Counted from the first letter of the stretch, positions 39,028 through 52,500 are shown. The stretch: DNA of 64,000 bases from Chamaecyparis obtusa (GCA_027943335.1 BSBK01007726.1:310001-374000), one strand, 5' to 3'. Notes: generated by a model not told the origin, from the letters alone. Translations and numbers: made by a program.

Positions 39028-39035
39028 TATATATA
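39028..39035 (+). promoter_or_regulatory. Probable TATA box upstream of the frame at 39076
   Basis: TATATATA inside TTTCTATATATAGGTTAGG lies about 41 bp before ATG 39076, giving a short leader (around 39060-39075) if transcription starts about 30 bp downstream. It is the best promoter-like context I see before any frame in the window. Confidence 0.45.
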
Positions 39036-39075
39036 GGTTAGGCTCTTTCATCCAACATACCATCTCCTCAAATAA

Positions 39076-39669
39076 ATGGCAATGCCAATAAAAGTGAGAC
39101 GCCCAAACAAGAAAGAAGCCTTTGAACAGAAAATTTCATCAAAAAGAATCAAGAAGATTCTACTAATCAAATACAATATAATAGTAAGAGAAGTATCTAT
39201 CATTATAAGTGAGGAGTTCAAAGAAAATATAAATAGGCATTGGGTTAACTCAGATATACTGGCTATGTTTATAGCCTTAGCCCTATAGGTGGACCCAGAT
39301 ATAAAAGAGATTGGAAATCTATGCAGGAGAATCTTCAAGAAAAAGTATTTAGTGGATTTGAACAAAGTGTTGAACAGTATACGCACTGATTTATCCATAC
39401 CCAGGCCTAAAGATTATAAAAGTAGAATAGTCAACCATAGCTATGTATCTACATTTCCTATTCTAGAAATGGAATATTGGGATAGATATCTAGTAGAAAC
39501 CCCTTCCATAAGAAGAAACTTGGATTTCCTACTGTATTTCACCCATGTACGACCTCCACCTGATGGGAACTAGATGAATGAGTTTATTACGGATGATGAC
39601 ATAACGCTCAAGTTAGTTAAGGAAGATAAAGAATTGTCGACATCTTCATGCTCTTCAAGCAGATCCTAA
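39076..39669 (+). pseudogene. Unidentified decayed reading frame, 197 codons
   Basis: ATG 39076 follows a TATA-like box at short distance. The frame is basic at first (KVRRPNKKEAFEQK, KRIKKILLIKYN) and continues with YVSTFPILEMEYWDRYLVET and FTHVRPPPDG, ending in a Ser/Cys-rich tail (LSTSSCSSSRS) before TAA 39667. Two internal TAG codons (39286 and 39571) are each one C-to-T change from CAG. No domain is recognised. It is in the same orientation as the frame at 31459, and if the LTR-like block between them is removed they lie about 2 kb apart, so they may be parts of one element. Confidence 0.5.
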
Positions 39670-40980
39670 TTAGTCATCTCAAAAATGATGGCATCAAAGG
39701 GTCATTCTCAGTATATTGAAAAAAGAGATTATTTATGGATGTAAATATTTTTTATTAGTCTCTCTTTAATCAAATTTTTCATGTATTGAATCCAATCATT
39801 TGTGTCATCGTAAATATGATTAAAATATTTTTCATAGATTATCTTGTGACTAAGGTCACAGAGAATAAAATAAAGTTAGACTGCATCGGACTAGTGTAAT
39901 CTCTTATCTGGGTTAGCCATGTACTTTAAAGACAAAAGGCATCCTTAGTAGGGGGTTTCTATCATTAGGGGGGCAGCTATAACCTATTTTATATTTAACA
40001 CTGGCACTGCAACTTCTATCCTTATGTTTCTAAATAAGGTTGACAGAAACTAGCGTTTCTTCCTCTCTTCAAACACACCCCTGCATGGGCCTTTTTCCTT
40101 GAGGTTAGTTATTTTGAATCCTACACAAAGGACTCTATGTCAACTCTAAGAGAAGGATTTCCATGACTTATTAGTATGCATGTATTGACTCATTTAGTAG
40201 GGTTCACGACCTATAGTCTATAGTCATTAGAGGATATATCTTGATGAGTGCTCTAATTCTTGATTAACATTTGCCTTTCCATTTAAAGAAGAGTAAAGGC
40301 ATGGACACAAATTTTTCTTATTCCAGAATGTAGTATCTTTTTCAATCAAGGATTTATTTCTTTCAACTTGAAATAGATTTAATGTTATGTTAGTATTTCT
40401 TTCTAAACAACATGGGGAAAGATGAAATTTTATGTTGTAATAATCTGTATCTTAGAAAATAATTTCCTTTGGTAGTTTTTAGTAGTCAATAGATAGATCT
40501 CAAGATCCATTTGAATGCAATGGAGAAATATTTCTTCTTCTAGTAAAGGTAACTAGTCATTATTATTCCAACATTGTAATTATCCCAAGTGTAGATTTTC
40601 AGTAGCAATAATACTTCTTTACAAAGACTAACAAGGATCTTAGTCAAAGAAGAGATATATCAACAAGAACAGAGAAAATAAATCATGCATGCAAAACCAA
40701 AGGATGACACTCCTTAAGAGCGAACATGGGGCAAGCTAGCAAAATAAGAACATCAATTCAAGGTCTCCGATCATTCAAAGTTAAGACGATAAACCACAAA
40801 GTCATTCCCACCTCATCTTTCTATCTGTTAATGTAACTAATGTGTAGAATATATCTGATTAAGAGGGAATGCCCTCTGAGAAACGTATGTATTGGAATTC
40901 AGACTATGTTCCCAGGCAAGGATGGAGGTTTTCTTAACCCCACTCTTTCCTACCAGAGCCTGCACAGAGTGGGGTCTTCT
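39670..40980. other. Presumed 3' untranslated part of the element ending near 41058, no gene seen
   Basis: There is no protein-like frame. It joins the frame at 39076 to a LINE-like 3' end and contains T-rich and mixed sequence. Confidence 0.4.
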
Positions 40981-40996
40981 TTGTAACATTTTTTAT

Positions 40997-41058
40997 GATT
41001 AATAAAATTTCTTGGCTTCGGCCTTTTACCAAAAAATTAAAAAAATAATAATAATAAG
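40997..41058 (+). other. LINE-like 3' end with A-rich tail
   Basis: TTAATAAAATTTCTTGGCTTCGGCC TTTTACC is followed by an A-rich tail (AAAAAATTAAAAAAATAATAATAATAA). A similar TTAATATAG...TTGGCTACGG...TTATC + poly(A) ends the element at 58719, so the two share a 3' terminal signature. This fits non-LTR retrotransposition. Confidence 0.6.
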
Positions 41059-41425
41059 ATATCTTGTAATATATATCTAATTATATTCTACTTATAACTA
41101 ATAGAGTATTAGGTTATATAATATTACATATATGATATAGTACTATTATATTATATATATTATAGAATAATATATATTATATATTTTAAACTATAATAAT
41201 TATTTATAACCTATATATTCTAGGTATAATATAATAAATATTTGAAGGTTACTATAAATATAAATGTGCATGGATCTATCCTTATCTATGATATGATAAA
41301 AAGATGTGTTATAATAGGTAAGAGTGCTTACTTCTTATTGGATATGAAATTTGGGGTGCTTATGACCACCTATTTCATGAACTAGTCAAGTTCTTTCTCA
41401 AGATGATATATTTTGGGAAAATAAA
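41059..41425. other. TA-rich low-complexity spacer
   Basis: This is dominated by TATATTATATA-type words (about 41060-41240). No gene is seen. Confidence 0.7.
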
Positions 41426-42766
41426 TGTAATGCCCAAAAGTTCGGGCCAAAACACAACCAACAATTTTTTTATTTTTAATTTTTAATTTTTTTAGGGTAA
41501 AAGTTTCCATGTTCACGATGTGGGACAAAAGTGCAAATGACAAGGTCCAAAAGCGACAAGAGGACAAACCTCAACAAAGTTGTTTTCCAAAAGATGCTAG
41601 ATGAAATTCAATATAATCAAAGTTCGTTAATTGACTTGACGATCAATTTCGTCAAACATTAATCTATTAATCCTTTAGATTATCTAAGAGGAATAGATTG
41701 TTTATTGATAACGTTATTCTTTAGATAGGTTAACCATTTCCAATTATGTAAATTTCAAGACCAATTCGATTATGAAAATTAAATTGAAAGCTAATGAAAA
41801 ATATTGAATATAAATTTCAATAGTCGTCTATACCAATTAATCAATGTACCTTTAACTAATTAATAAATCTAATGGAAACATTATTTAATGATATACATTC
41901 AAAGACTTAAACTAAATTATATATGAAATTAATTATAATATATTAAATAATTAATATAATTATTAATTATTTAATATACCATAATATATTAATTAACATT
42001 ATATACGATCATAAATTTAGTAATATGATATCATATATAAATAGAAAAATAAATATTTAAAACATTGCTAAATAACATCTAACTATTATTATTAACATGA
42101 CATTAATACTTAATTAACATCCTAAGCTAATCTTAACTAAAACACTAACTAACCCATTAATCTAAACATCCTACTAAACTAACTACCTACTAACCTGCTC
42201 TAACCTACTCTAAACATCCTAAGCTACTCCCTTGCTTCCTAGCTTCCTAGTACATTCCCTCCACCCACGTGCCCCAAGGGAAGGGTCAACAACTTAAAGT
42301 ATGAAGGGGGGGTGCGTTAATTAAGGGGAGTTGAATAGACTCCCAAAAGGTGGCGCCTAAAAGGGAAGAATTAAAGAGGCTGTCTAAAGATGGGACAGGC
42401 CTGAAAAGACTTGGGGCCCACCAACTAAATCAGAACCCAAGGGAAGATATCAAGCCATAAGCAGCACCTAATTGGACTAAGAAGGGGACATCATAAAGCT
42501 TGGGTCTGACATTTATGTGACTTGCGCCCCCACCAATGCATTTAAAACAATAAACAATGACTACTCCACCTCATACATGCGCCAGTCTTCTAAGGGAGTC
42601 GTCAAAGCATTAATATTTATTGCAGTCATAGATTTAAACAATGCCAAAGTAGATATCCCCATGTTGCACCACTTTAGTGAAGTTATGAGGGAGAGTATAT
42701 ATTAAATATTTTATTCCTAAGGAAGTATAGTGATAATTTATATTATTTAAAAAATGACTGTGGTAG

Positions 42767-42866
42767 GATTTTGAATGGGATTTTTATCCCATACAAAATC
42801 CAGAGAGTGTTTTTGCTCTCCAAAATCTGAAGAGTGCTATTTTAATAGTGCACTATTTTTTTGTAA
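42767..42866. repeat. Series of three short hairpins
   Basis: GATTTTGAATGGGA (42767-42780) pairs with 42787-42800 at 13 of 14 bases. An imperfect hairpin AGAGAGTG...GCTCTCC follows, and then the palindrome ATAGTGCACTAT near 42855. Confidence 0.55.
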
Positions 42867-43842
42867 ACTTGCTAATGATGGGTAATATAACATCATAGTT
42901 TTATTAGTTTCCTTAATGCATTAGAAAGTCTATGGACTTAAAATTGATAGTGTATCAGGAAGGATTAATATAGTTTGATTGAAAACTGAATGAGATTTCC
43001 ACATAGAAACTAACATGATCATTTGTTCATAGTTGTTCCATTACAATTTATAGAACTAAAAGAGTGATATGAATCAAATGGAGATTATTTTCAATGGTCA
43101 TGACATTTAAATCATCATATATGAATCTGCAATATTCCTACTTCAACCAAGATATGAAATCTTATTGAAATTGATACAATATCTATTCTATCAATATTGA
43201 GAACTCATTGAAAAAAGGAGAGTAATTTCAACTATAGTAAGAGATAGAAATCTTTAATTACGTATGCAAGGATTCATCATAAACATTAAGAAATCCATTT
43301 CAACTCATTTACAAATACATCAATAAAGTTTACAACATCCTAGTTTCAACAAAGCATTGCAATGAATAATTCCACACAATGAAAGATCAAGATAATAACA
43401 GTCTCTCATCCATTTCATCTTCACAATAGTTCCAAATGAAAGGCATTACATTCTCTTTTACATCAAATGAAATCTAAATACAAAGAGTGATTCACAATGG
43501 AATAAAAGGGATGTCTTCTCTCAACCATCCAAAAGATGAAAACCTCCATGACAGCTCCTCTTTGAGCTTCCACAATTCTGCAAATAAAAAAAAATGGAGA
43601 ACCATGGGTGCTCACCACCCAACCTAGGTCTCTTATGAGACCACCCCCGAGCTTGGAGAACCAAGGCTAAACGGGTATGCAACAAGATCAACAAGATGCT
43701 CACAAACAATTTACACAAATGCACATACAACAAATTACTCCCTTCCAAGGTTACACAAATGAGTCTTACAAGCTCATTGAGAGGGTGGAGGTGGGCTTTT
43801 CCAAGGGGAGAATGCCATTACATACAAATTTTCTCACCATGA

Positions 43843-43940
43843 GTATTCAAATGCCTCTTCGAGACTACATATCCAAATGCCTCTTCAAGGCTACATATCC
43901 ATGCATATCCAAATGCCTCTTCAAGGCTACATATCCAATA
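43843..43940. repeat. Tandem repeat, about 36-bp spacing, three copies
   Basis: ATATCCAAATGCCTCTTCAA followed by GGCTAC starts at 43869 and 43905. A first variant (CAAATGCCTCTTCGAGACTAC) precedes them. The overlapping open frames here owe their repeated residues to this and are not convincing genes. Confidence 0.85.
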
Positions 43941-46181
43941 TCTCCATACACATACTTTGCTTATCAATATCCACAAAATACAAGAATACAATGGCTTCCA
44001 TGGTGCCCATACACCATGAACTTATCCCTCTTCTCCAAGAGAAGAGACTCTCACCTTATGGAGAGCCCAACTAACCCCTCCACCCGTAGGCCACTTCTTC
44101 CCTTCCCAAAGGGTGAGTAATGCCTCACACCCATAAACAAGAACTCCCTCATTCAAGCAAGAAGAAACAAGAATAAACCATGAAATCAAAACCCAAAATC
44201 CCTCCATTACAACACATTGTCACAACAAGAACCAAGATTCATATGCATGAGAAAGCAAAATATAAGTTAATCTAAAGAGCAAGTAGAAAGGCTTCCATGA
44301 GAAGAGTAACCAACCTCCACAAGTGTGATGGAAATGGAAATTTGAGAAGAGCTTATCCACTATCCTTCCTCAATCCAAACCCTAATGTCTCCAAATGTAG
44401 AGAGTGGGTGAACACCCACTAAATCTCATAAGGGCCTCTAAAAAGGCCTCCAAATTTCTACCCACCCACCATCCATTAATGCAAACTTGACTCTATGACC
44501 TTGTTGTCTTTCCTTGTCCCCCCACGATAAATGCATGATTGAAAGAAAGGGTGAAGTTGGGTAAAGATCATGACTTATCAAATTTCGAAGTCAAGGGTAA
44601 ATGGGTCATAAAATAGGTTACCAAGGTCACTAGGGAATTATAGACATGCTCAAAACCTTCCTAATCCATAACCCTATCCATTAGATACTTAAATTATGCC
44701 AAAATGACCCTTAGAACCCCTTATTGGTCTCAAGAAGTGACTAGAACAAGGATGAATTAAAACAAGCACATAACAAGTGTCAAATGACACTAACGATTAC
44801 ACATTACATACCCAAGGTCATGTCCTGGATGACAACAAGAAATTAACTAATAACACACCTGCAAAGATCCACATTTACAAGGAGTTCACATTACAACGAG
44901 GCTTTTAATCCCATATTGGATTAAGCCTTGGCTTACTCAATTCACATTTGTTTAACCTTGGTTCTCTGATTAATTCCATGGTTCTCTTACCTGCACACTC
45001 CTCAATACAGCATCAATAATTCAAGGAAGAAAAACCAATACGAATAAACATATAAGATATAACATCTTCAATTTAATCAAAATTCAATTGCTTAGTTCAA
45101 TTTCATAATTCAATTGCATCTCTAATGCCTACTAATCTTGTAATTCAATTGAAATCATGATCATCAATAATCTAACATCATCACAAGGTAATCATCAATT
45201 ACTCATAACATCAATGCAGCGAAGATGTCTAACATGATATTCTTTTGCAACATAGAATTCGATTGCATTCTTACAATCGCTTTCTCATAATTCATGATTC
45301 AATGCATACATCTAATCACTTTCATATAGTGCATAATTTAATTGCATATAATTTTATACACATAAGTTATAATTTCTACTGCATACTCAAAGTCACATAA
45401 AGTACAATGCCCACATATAGATCATAATCCAAATTCAAGCTTGAAAACATATAGAATACATTCATTATTTCAATTCAATTCAATCTACATAATTTGATTG
45501 CATAACTTCATAGTACTCCTAATCTTAAAGATTCTCAATTTTCCTTAGCATGATATTTAAGATAAATCAATAGTTCAACATCGGTAAGGGGGTAACCATA
45601 ACAATCAGGTCCTATAAAATTCTTATCACAAGTATGATTAAATTTCCTAATCTAGGAAAACAAAATGCAGAATAATCCTATTAGTCTAGGATCTAACAAA
45701 TCCTTGTTCAGGGTTCTAAGAATATCACCAAATTGTCACTATGGTATAACCATATAATACATCATCAAAACATTACTCATCCTCCTCGTAGGAGTTACTA
45801 GAATCATCACATCAACTTATTAATTTAATCCAAGATAAACTTAAGACTTAACACATACTAATTTGGCATTTACATCTCGACTACTTGAATCTAATCCTTT
45901 TGACAAAAGTACTCAATGGAACCTTAATAGTCTAGCTGGATCTATGATTTGCAGGGTAACATACTGCATCCAAGATTCACTTACACAATTAATAACTCAA
46001 ATATATCACCTCTGTCATTGCGACACTTAGTTGATAGGTATTGATATGAAGGTACAATATATAGGTCTATTTCGAGGTACAATTCTGTTAGGGATTTACC
46101 AATCATCCAGATACTTCAACACCCCTTAATCCTCCGACATCAAACTGTCAAGGAAAAGGTGGAAACGGGGTGGGCCTTACA

Positions 46182-46785
46182 AGAAAGGAGTTAATAGTAG
46201 TTATGAGTATTTAGAATTAATAGAGAAAGTTGAAAGTGATAGTGGCTTCAAACAATGCAATTTAATTTGGCCCCCAAATGAAATGATATAATTTTTTTTT
46301 ATTTTCTTTAATTAATAGAAATGTTGTTTTGGGTGTTAATTATAATTATCAAACTATTTTCTAGATGACATGGTTTAGGAAAAGAGATTCTTTTATTACA
46401 TTAAGTGATATATCACTTTTTTTAAACTGATTTACATATATGGAAAAATTATGTGCTAACTAATAATTTAATTTTATGAGATTATTTAGATTAACTATTT
46501 ATTTATTTGAAATTATATTTTAATAGATAAGAGCTTTACTATTCATGAAGTTCATAGGAGAGGTCACACATGGTCACATGAATTGTTATGATAATATCTT
46601 TTTCTTAAGAACTTTTTTTTGTCTCCTATGAAATTGGAGGTGCTAATCATGTCCTTTACACATGTCATGCTATATTCTAGATGGGATAGGTTATAGATTA
46701 GAAAAAAATACTTTTATAGTAAGTATGATTATTTTACTTTTATAAAATTAATTAATTGAAAGACTTTTTTCATCGTGTGGAGCCT
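46182..46785. other. AT-rich spacer left of the copia element, no gene seen
   Basis: No domain or repeat is recognised. It ends at the AGCCT target site. Confidence 0.6.
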
Positions 46786-48022
46786 TATTGGATGTTGTTG
46801 ATGCATTTAATATGTTTAATGACTACATTATCTTGTTGAGTGTTGTTGGAATTAATACTGTTGTCATTCATGTTTTGTTACTGATGTCACCATATGTTTC
46901 TATGAAGAAAATAGACTGGTTATTATAGTGTACGGATACTGTACTGATGATTCAAAATGAGAGAACACAAATTTGTCTACAGGGAGGTGTTGTGATCTTA
47001 TATCTAAGATTGCATGCTATAATATTGCATATTGGTTGAGTAATAGAAGATTTGGTGAAGACTAGTTTCTGGACTGTGACAGTGGAATTTGATAGAGTAA
47101 GTCTCTATGTTTTGAGTATATCTTACAAGCGATGTGGATTCAGTGTATGTGAGCTTAAGGGATGTCAGATAATGTATTAAGGAATGTTCATTGATCTTAG
47201 CAAGTCATGAAATGCATGATGACATCAGATTAGGCATGTGTTTTGGAGGAGACCTACTTGGAGATGACTTCAGAGTTGTAGTGTGTATTATGGATAGCGA
47301 GCATGGATTACGGATGTTGAACCTTAATTGTTGTATAATTTTTTTAGATACTGTATGTATCTTAGCAAGGGGATATATAATTATTTTTATATTAGAACAG
47401 CCTAATTGGACAACCTGATCATTTATAGTAATAAGGTATATATGTAAGATCTTTTATTTTGAAAAGATATGTTATATGGATGGAATGTAAAAGAGGATTG
47501 TGGAAGTTGTGAGCTTGTATCTGATGGATGTAGAGAAAAGGATAGTTTATATACTTCATCAGAACTGATCAAGCAAAATAAATTTCTCTTAGACAGTTCA
47601 TAAGGATTGTGTATTTCCTTTATATATACTTGTATTACAAACAGTGAGTTCTCGAGGTGGACATAACTTTCTTTTGGCAGCGAGCCTACTCTTTTCTTCG
47701 ACTCCTAATAGGGTATGTCCTTTAACAAGGACTGTGTACTGCAATTTTTTAACAAGCTCCTAACAGGGATTAGATCTTTTAACAGGGATACTATACTCTC
47801 AGTACATCATTTGTGGGTGCTAATTCTCACCAAGGTTTTACCTTTAATGGTTTTCCTCAACAAAAAAATATTATGCTATTGTGTTGGTATTTATTGTGTT
47901 ATCATTTTATTTGGTGTAGATACTACTTAAAGTTTAAAGTTCAATAATCTATCATACAATTGATTCACCGCCCCCCCCCCCCCCCCCTTCTCAGTTATAT
48001 TAGTGGACTGTTATTCCTAACA
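46786..48022 (+). repeat. 5' LTR of copia element
   Basis: It starts TATTGGATGTTGTTGATGC (ancestrally TGTTGG) and ends TTATTCCTAACA just before the primer binding site. It contains a TATA-like TTTATATATACTT near 47620 and a 16-C run (47972-47987) close to its 3' end. Confidence 0.92.
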
Positions 48023-48024
48023 AT

Positions 48025-48037
48025 TGGTATTAGAGCT
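48025..48037 (+). other. Primer binding site (initiator tRNA-Met type)
   Basis: TGGTATTAGAGCT lies two bases after the LTR end. The standard plant copia PBS is TGGTATCAGAGC, so the site has one C-to-T change. Confidence 0.88.
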
Positions 48038-48083
48038 ACTAGTCCTTAGAGAGAAATCTTAACCACTTGAGGTGATCTTAGAG

Positions 48084-48966
48084 ATGAAATTCTATAGGAA
48101 GAATAGTCTAAAATTTGATCCTAAAAACTTTGATAGTTGGAATAACAAGATGAGAACATATTTTCTATGTTTAGGTATTGACTATTGGATGATCACAAAG
48201 AATGAGGTAACCATGAAGGTTGAGGATGAATTAGATAAAACTACTGATGAAGAAAATAATAAATTTTCATACAACATGGTCACAAGGGAAGCACTGATCA
48301 ATGTACTCTCTGAAGGAGAATTTACTGAGGTGAAAGATCCTGATTTAGCACACAAAATTTGGGAAAGATTAGAAGCATTATATGAAGGAGACAAGTTTAA
48401 TAAGCAAGAAAAGTTGCAAAACTGGAAAACAAGGATGGAGAACTTGAAAATGAAAGATGATGAAATTATTAGAGCTTATGTACAGAGAGTTACTGAGGTT
48501 GTGATTGGAATCAAAAATTTTGGAGGCACTTATGAAGAGGAAGAAGTATTTGTAAAGATCCTTAGATCATTGACACCTGTTTACAAGACCAAAGTTTAGG
48601 CTATAGAAGATATTATACCTTTGACTACAAACTTTAGCAAAGAGATTTTGATTACAAAGATACCTTTGAAGTTGTAGAGATGGGTGATTCTTTACCTAAA
48701 GTTGAAACAACATTTAAGGCATCTACACAAAAATATATTATCTGGAATTGCGAGCACTAACAGTGGTAATATAAAAGAAGAGCTTGGTGAGTATGCTGAT
48801 GAATGGGAATAGATACAAGATGAAGAAATAAATCTAGATGAACTTGTTTCCTTGATCACTAGAAGAGAAAATGGAGGTAAGGGTAAATTTGAAGGATAGT
48901 TACCTTTGAAATATTTTTCATGCAATAAGATAGGTCACTTTGCATCTAGATGTCCTACAAGAGTTC
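48084..48966 (+). pseudogene. copia gag with zinc knuckle
   Basis: Gag forms the virus-like particle. From ATG 48084 the frame reads like plant copia gag (UBN2 type): FDPKNFDSWNNKM near the start, then AHKIWERLEALYEGD and KMKDDEIIRAYVQR (about 48450-48490), then RSLTPVYKTKV. TAG 48597 is where AIEDI should follow, a CAG-to-TAG change. After a frame break the zinc knuckle YFSCNKIGHFASRCP lies at about 48912-48956. Its first Cys is Tyr, so the C-x2-C-x4-H-x4-C knuckle is damaged. It runs straight into pol. Confidence 0.9.
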
Positions 48967-51900
48967 CTAAGAACAAACCTAAGTTTTTCAAACCTAAGTA
49001 TTCAAAAGAAAAGGAATGCTATTATGCTAGTGAAAGTATTTCTGATGATGATTTTGATGATGAGGATATTAGATTTATTTCTATCAAAGATGAAAAACCG
49101 TTACATGAGGAAAAAGATTTAGTGTCACATGTTGATAAGAAATATGAATGGGTCATAGATAGTTGTTGCTCACATCATATGACTAGAGATGAAAACAAGT
49201 TTATTAAACTAAATAATTATTATGGTGTTGTTTTGAGATTTAGAGACAATATTCCTAAGTTTATCATTGGAGTAGGATCTATTTCTTTGGATGGAAAGAC
49301 TAATACTGACAATGTACTACTTGCTGATGGACTTAAGCATAATTTTTTAAGTATTGGACAACTGATGGACAAAGGTTATCAATTGAAATTCATTGATGGG
49401 AAATGTTTTATCAGAAGTAAGATAGGAAATTTGATTACAACTAGTATTAAATCTAGAGGTAATTTAATTGAGTTAAATACCTCTGAAGCTTCTTGTTTTT
49501 TGCCAAAGTTAGATGAGAGTTGGTTATGGCACATAAGATTTTGTCATGTTAATTTTGATAATATTGTGAAGGAAAGCTTGGCTAATGTAGTTAGAGACCT
49601 ACCTAAAATTGTAAAACCATCTAATACTATGTGTAGAGAGTGTGCTATGGGATAGAAAATTAGAAGCAATGATAAAAGATAATCATATTTCGCAAAAGAA
49701 ATGTTGGATCTGGTACATACAGACATATGTGGACCTAAACGGACAAGATCATACTATGGTGAAAGGTAATTTATACTTTTTTTGATGGCTTTTCTAGAAT
49801 GATGTGGATTACCTACTTGAAAGATAAATCAGCAACATTTGAAAAGTTCAAGTTATTGAAATAAAAAGTAGAGAATGAATCTGTCTTAAAGATAAATTGT
49901 TTGAGATCAGATAGAGGTGGAGATTTTACGTCAGATCTATTCAATTCATATTGCAAAGAGCATAGAATACACAGACATACATCTGCTCCTAATACTCCAA
50001 ACCAAAATGGGATAGAAGAGCGAAGAAACAAAACTATATTGGATGCTGCTAGGACAATGTTGCTAGAAGGAAATGTATCTCATGTACATTGGAGAGAAGT
50101 TGTTGGGACAAAAGTATACACATTGAACATAATTAAAATTAGAGAAGGCACAAGTAAGAATCCTTATGAATTGTGGTTTAATCATACTCCTACTGTAAAA
50201 TATTTTAGAATATTTGGAAGTAAATGCTATAAAAAAAGAGATGATGAAATAGGGAAATTTGATGCTAGAAGTGATGAAGGAATTTTTCTTGGTTATTCTA
50301 CTAACAGAAAGGCTTACAAATATTTTAACCTAATATTGAGAAAGATGATTTAAATTAATAGTGTGAAGATAGGTGAGAAGTTTCAAATACAAGAGAGAAT
50401 GTATAACTGTAATCAGAATACATAAATCAGAGAAGTTACTACTACAAAAGAAGAACATGTTGAGACTAACTCTAAGAATGAGATTTGTGATGATGACAGA
50501 AATGAAGTTACTAAAACTCCTAAGACTCTGAGGTATATTAACAAAAACCATCCTGAAAATTAAATTATTTGTAATGCAAGTCAAGGAATAATGACTAGAT
50601 CAAAGATAAGGGGAGAAATTATTTGATTTCTCAAGATCAACCAAAGAATACTGATGAAGCTTATAGAGATGAATCTTGGATCAAAGCTATGCAGGAAGAG
50701 TTAGATCAGATAAAGAAAAATAACACTTGGGAATTGGTTCCTAGACCTAAAGACAAAAATGTAATAGGAACTAAGTGGGTTTTCATAAACAAAATGAATG
50801 AAGAAGGAATTATTGTAAGAAACAAAGCAAGACTGGTTTGCAAAGGCTATTCACAACAAGAAGGCATAGATTTTAAAGAAAAAATTTCTCATGTTGCTAG
50901 GTTGGAAGATGTAAGACTATTTATGGCTTATGCTACACATAGAGACTTCAAGGTATATTGGATGGATGTAAAATCTGAATTTCTCAATGGGGATCTTGAA
51001 GAGGAGGTATACATAAAAAAACCTTATGGATTTCCTCTGATAGAAGATAAAGACATGGTTTGCAAGTTGAAGAAGGCATTGTATGAACTAAAGCAAGCAC
51101 CAAGGGCTTGGTATACAAGGTTATAAAAGTACTTACTTTTCCTTGGATGTAGAAAAGGTAATGCTGACAATAATTTGTACTTAAGGACTAATCAAGATGG
51201 AATTTTGATAATAGAAGTTTTTGTTGATGATATTATTTTTGGAGGCAATGATGAGATGTGTAAGAATTGAGAAGTCCATGATTGGTGAGATGAAATTTTT
51301 TCTGGGACTGCAGAGAAATCAGAGCAAGAATGGAATTTTTATTTCTCAAACTAATTATCTTAAAGAAATGTTGAATTTTTTTGGAATGGAGGACTGTAAG
51401 CCTATTGGTACACCCATGGTGATTGGCTATAAACTAACAAATACTAATGAGACCAAGAATATTTTTCAAACTAAGTATAGATCAATGATTGGAGGATTAC
51501 AATCTCTGACTCACTCTAGACCAAATATTGCTAATGTTATTGGAATTGTGGCTAGATATCAGGTAGATCCTAAAGAGACACACATGGATGCTATGAAAAG
51601 GATATTTAGATACCTGAAAGGAACAATAGAATATAGCTTATGGTATGTAAAAAATGGTAACTTTGAACTTCATGCTTATACTAATGTTGATTGGGTAGGA
51701 AACATTGATGACAAAAAGAGTACTCGTGGAGGTGCATTCTTCCTTGGGAAAAGGTTGGTTTCATGCTTAAGTAAAAAGAAGGATTGTATAGCTCAATCTA
51801 TTGCTAAATCTAAGTATGTTGCTTCTGCAATTACTTGCACTCAGATTATTTGGATGAAACAAATGTTGAAAGATATTAGAATAACTTTTGTTGAAACTAT

Positions 51901-52147
51901 GGTTATCCATTGTGATAACACCAGTATAGTGAATATGTCAAAGAATCTTGTGATGCATTATAAAACTAAGCATATTTATATTAAGTATCACTTTTTGTGA
52001 GACAAGGTAGCAGAGAAAGAAATAAGGTTAGAATACATTAGCACAAAGGAACATATAGCAAACATATTTACAAAGCCATTACCAAAATATGTCTTTGAGT
52101 ATTTTAGAGGTATGCTTGGGGTGCAAGCCCCTCCTACTAAGAATTAA
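48967..52147 (+). pseudogene. copia pol: protease, integrase, reverse transcriptase, RNase H
   Basis: The protease keeps WVIDSCCSHHM (about 49150; normally D-S-G-C). Pre-integrase WLWHIRFCHVNF lies at about 49525 and the integrase at 49700-50340, with HTDICGP, LRSDRGGDF and NGIEERRNK as the DDE residues. The reverse transcriptase runs from 50623 (IGTKWVFINKMNEEG, LVCKGYSQQEGIDF, KKALYELKQAPRAWY, VFVDDIIFGGND at about 51217). RNase H follows at about 51670-52147 (STRGGAFFLGKRLVS, HCDNTS, TKHIYIKYHFL, IFTKPLP), ending TAA 52145. Stops at 49653, 51124 and 51998, with other stops and frameshifts near 49770, 50350 and 51250, kill it. Most stops are C-to-T type. Confidence 0.93.
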
Positions 52148-52500
52148 ATGATGTAGGGATGCATCAGTCCAGAGGTTTTCAGAGCTCTATCATGTTTTGG
52201 ACTTGATGTATGGATCTACTCCTTAGGGGAAGTGATCATTGGAACCTTATAGTATACATTTGGGTGATTCAACACTTGGTTGGTGAAGACTAAATAGAAG
52301 ACAGTTGGTGACTTATGGCACCCTTTGCCATTGTTATCAAAAGGGGAGAGATACTATGAGAAAATCCTTACTGTATGGGGAGGTACTATGGGGAAGAGTT
52401 CATTGTTTAAGGATATTGAGAAATTTGCATTGAGAGAGTATTTTTGAAGTGTCGATGGATTTGGGTTAATGGATTTTCACATATGTTTCCATCAACGCCA

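Larger units (their letters stand above)
41426..46181. mobile_element. Candidate non-coding LTR element (TGTAATGCCC ... GGGCCTTACA)
   Basis: The block starts TGTAATGCCC and ends GGGCCTTACA, inverse to each other at 9 of 10 bases, as LTR termini are. The flanks are ATAAA (41421-41425) and AGAAA (46182-46186), a 4-of-5 match to a target duplication. No gag or pol domain and no second LTR copy is visible across 4,756 bp, so it would be a large solo LTR, a LARD-type element or two fused remnants. The 42240-42700 part is richer in GC than its surroundings. Confidence 0.45.

Noticed and set aside
43521..44207. Overlapping frames on both strands (up to 147 codons)
   Set aside because: They coincide with a 36-bp tandem repeat and have no domain; both strands are open, typical of composition effects.
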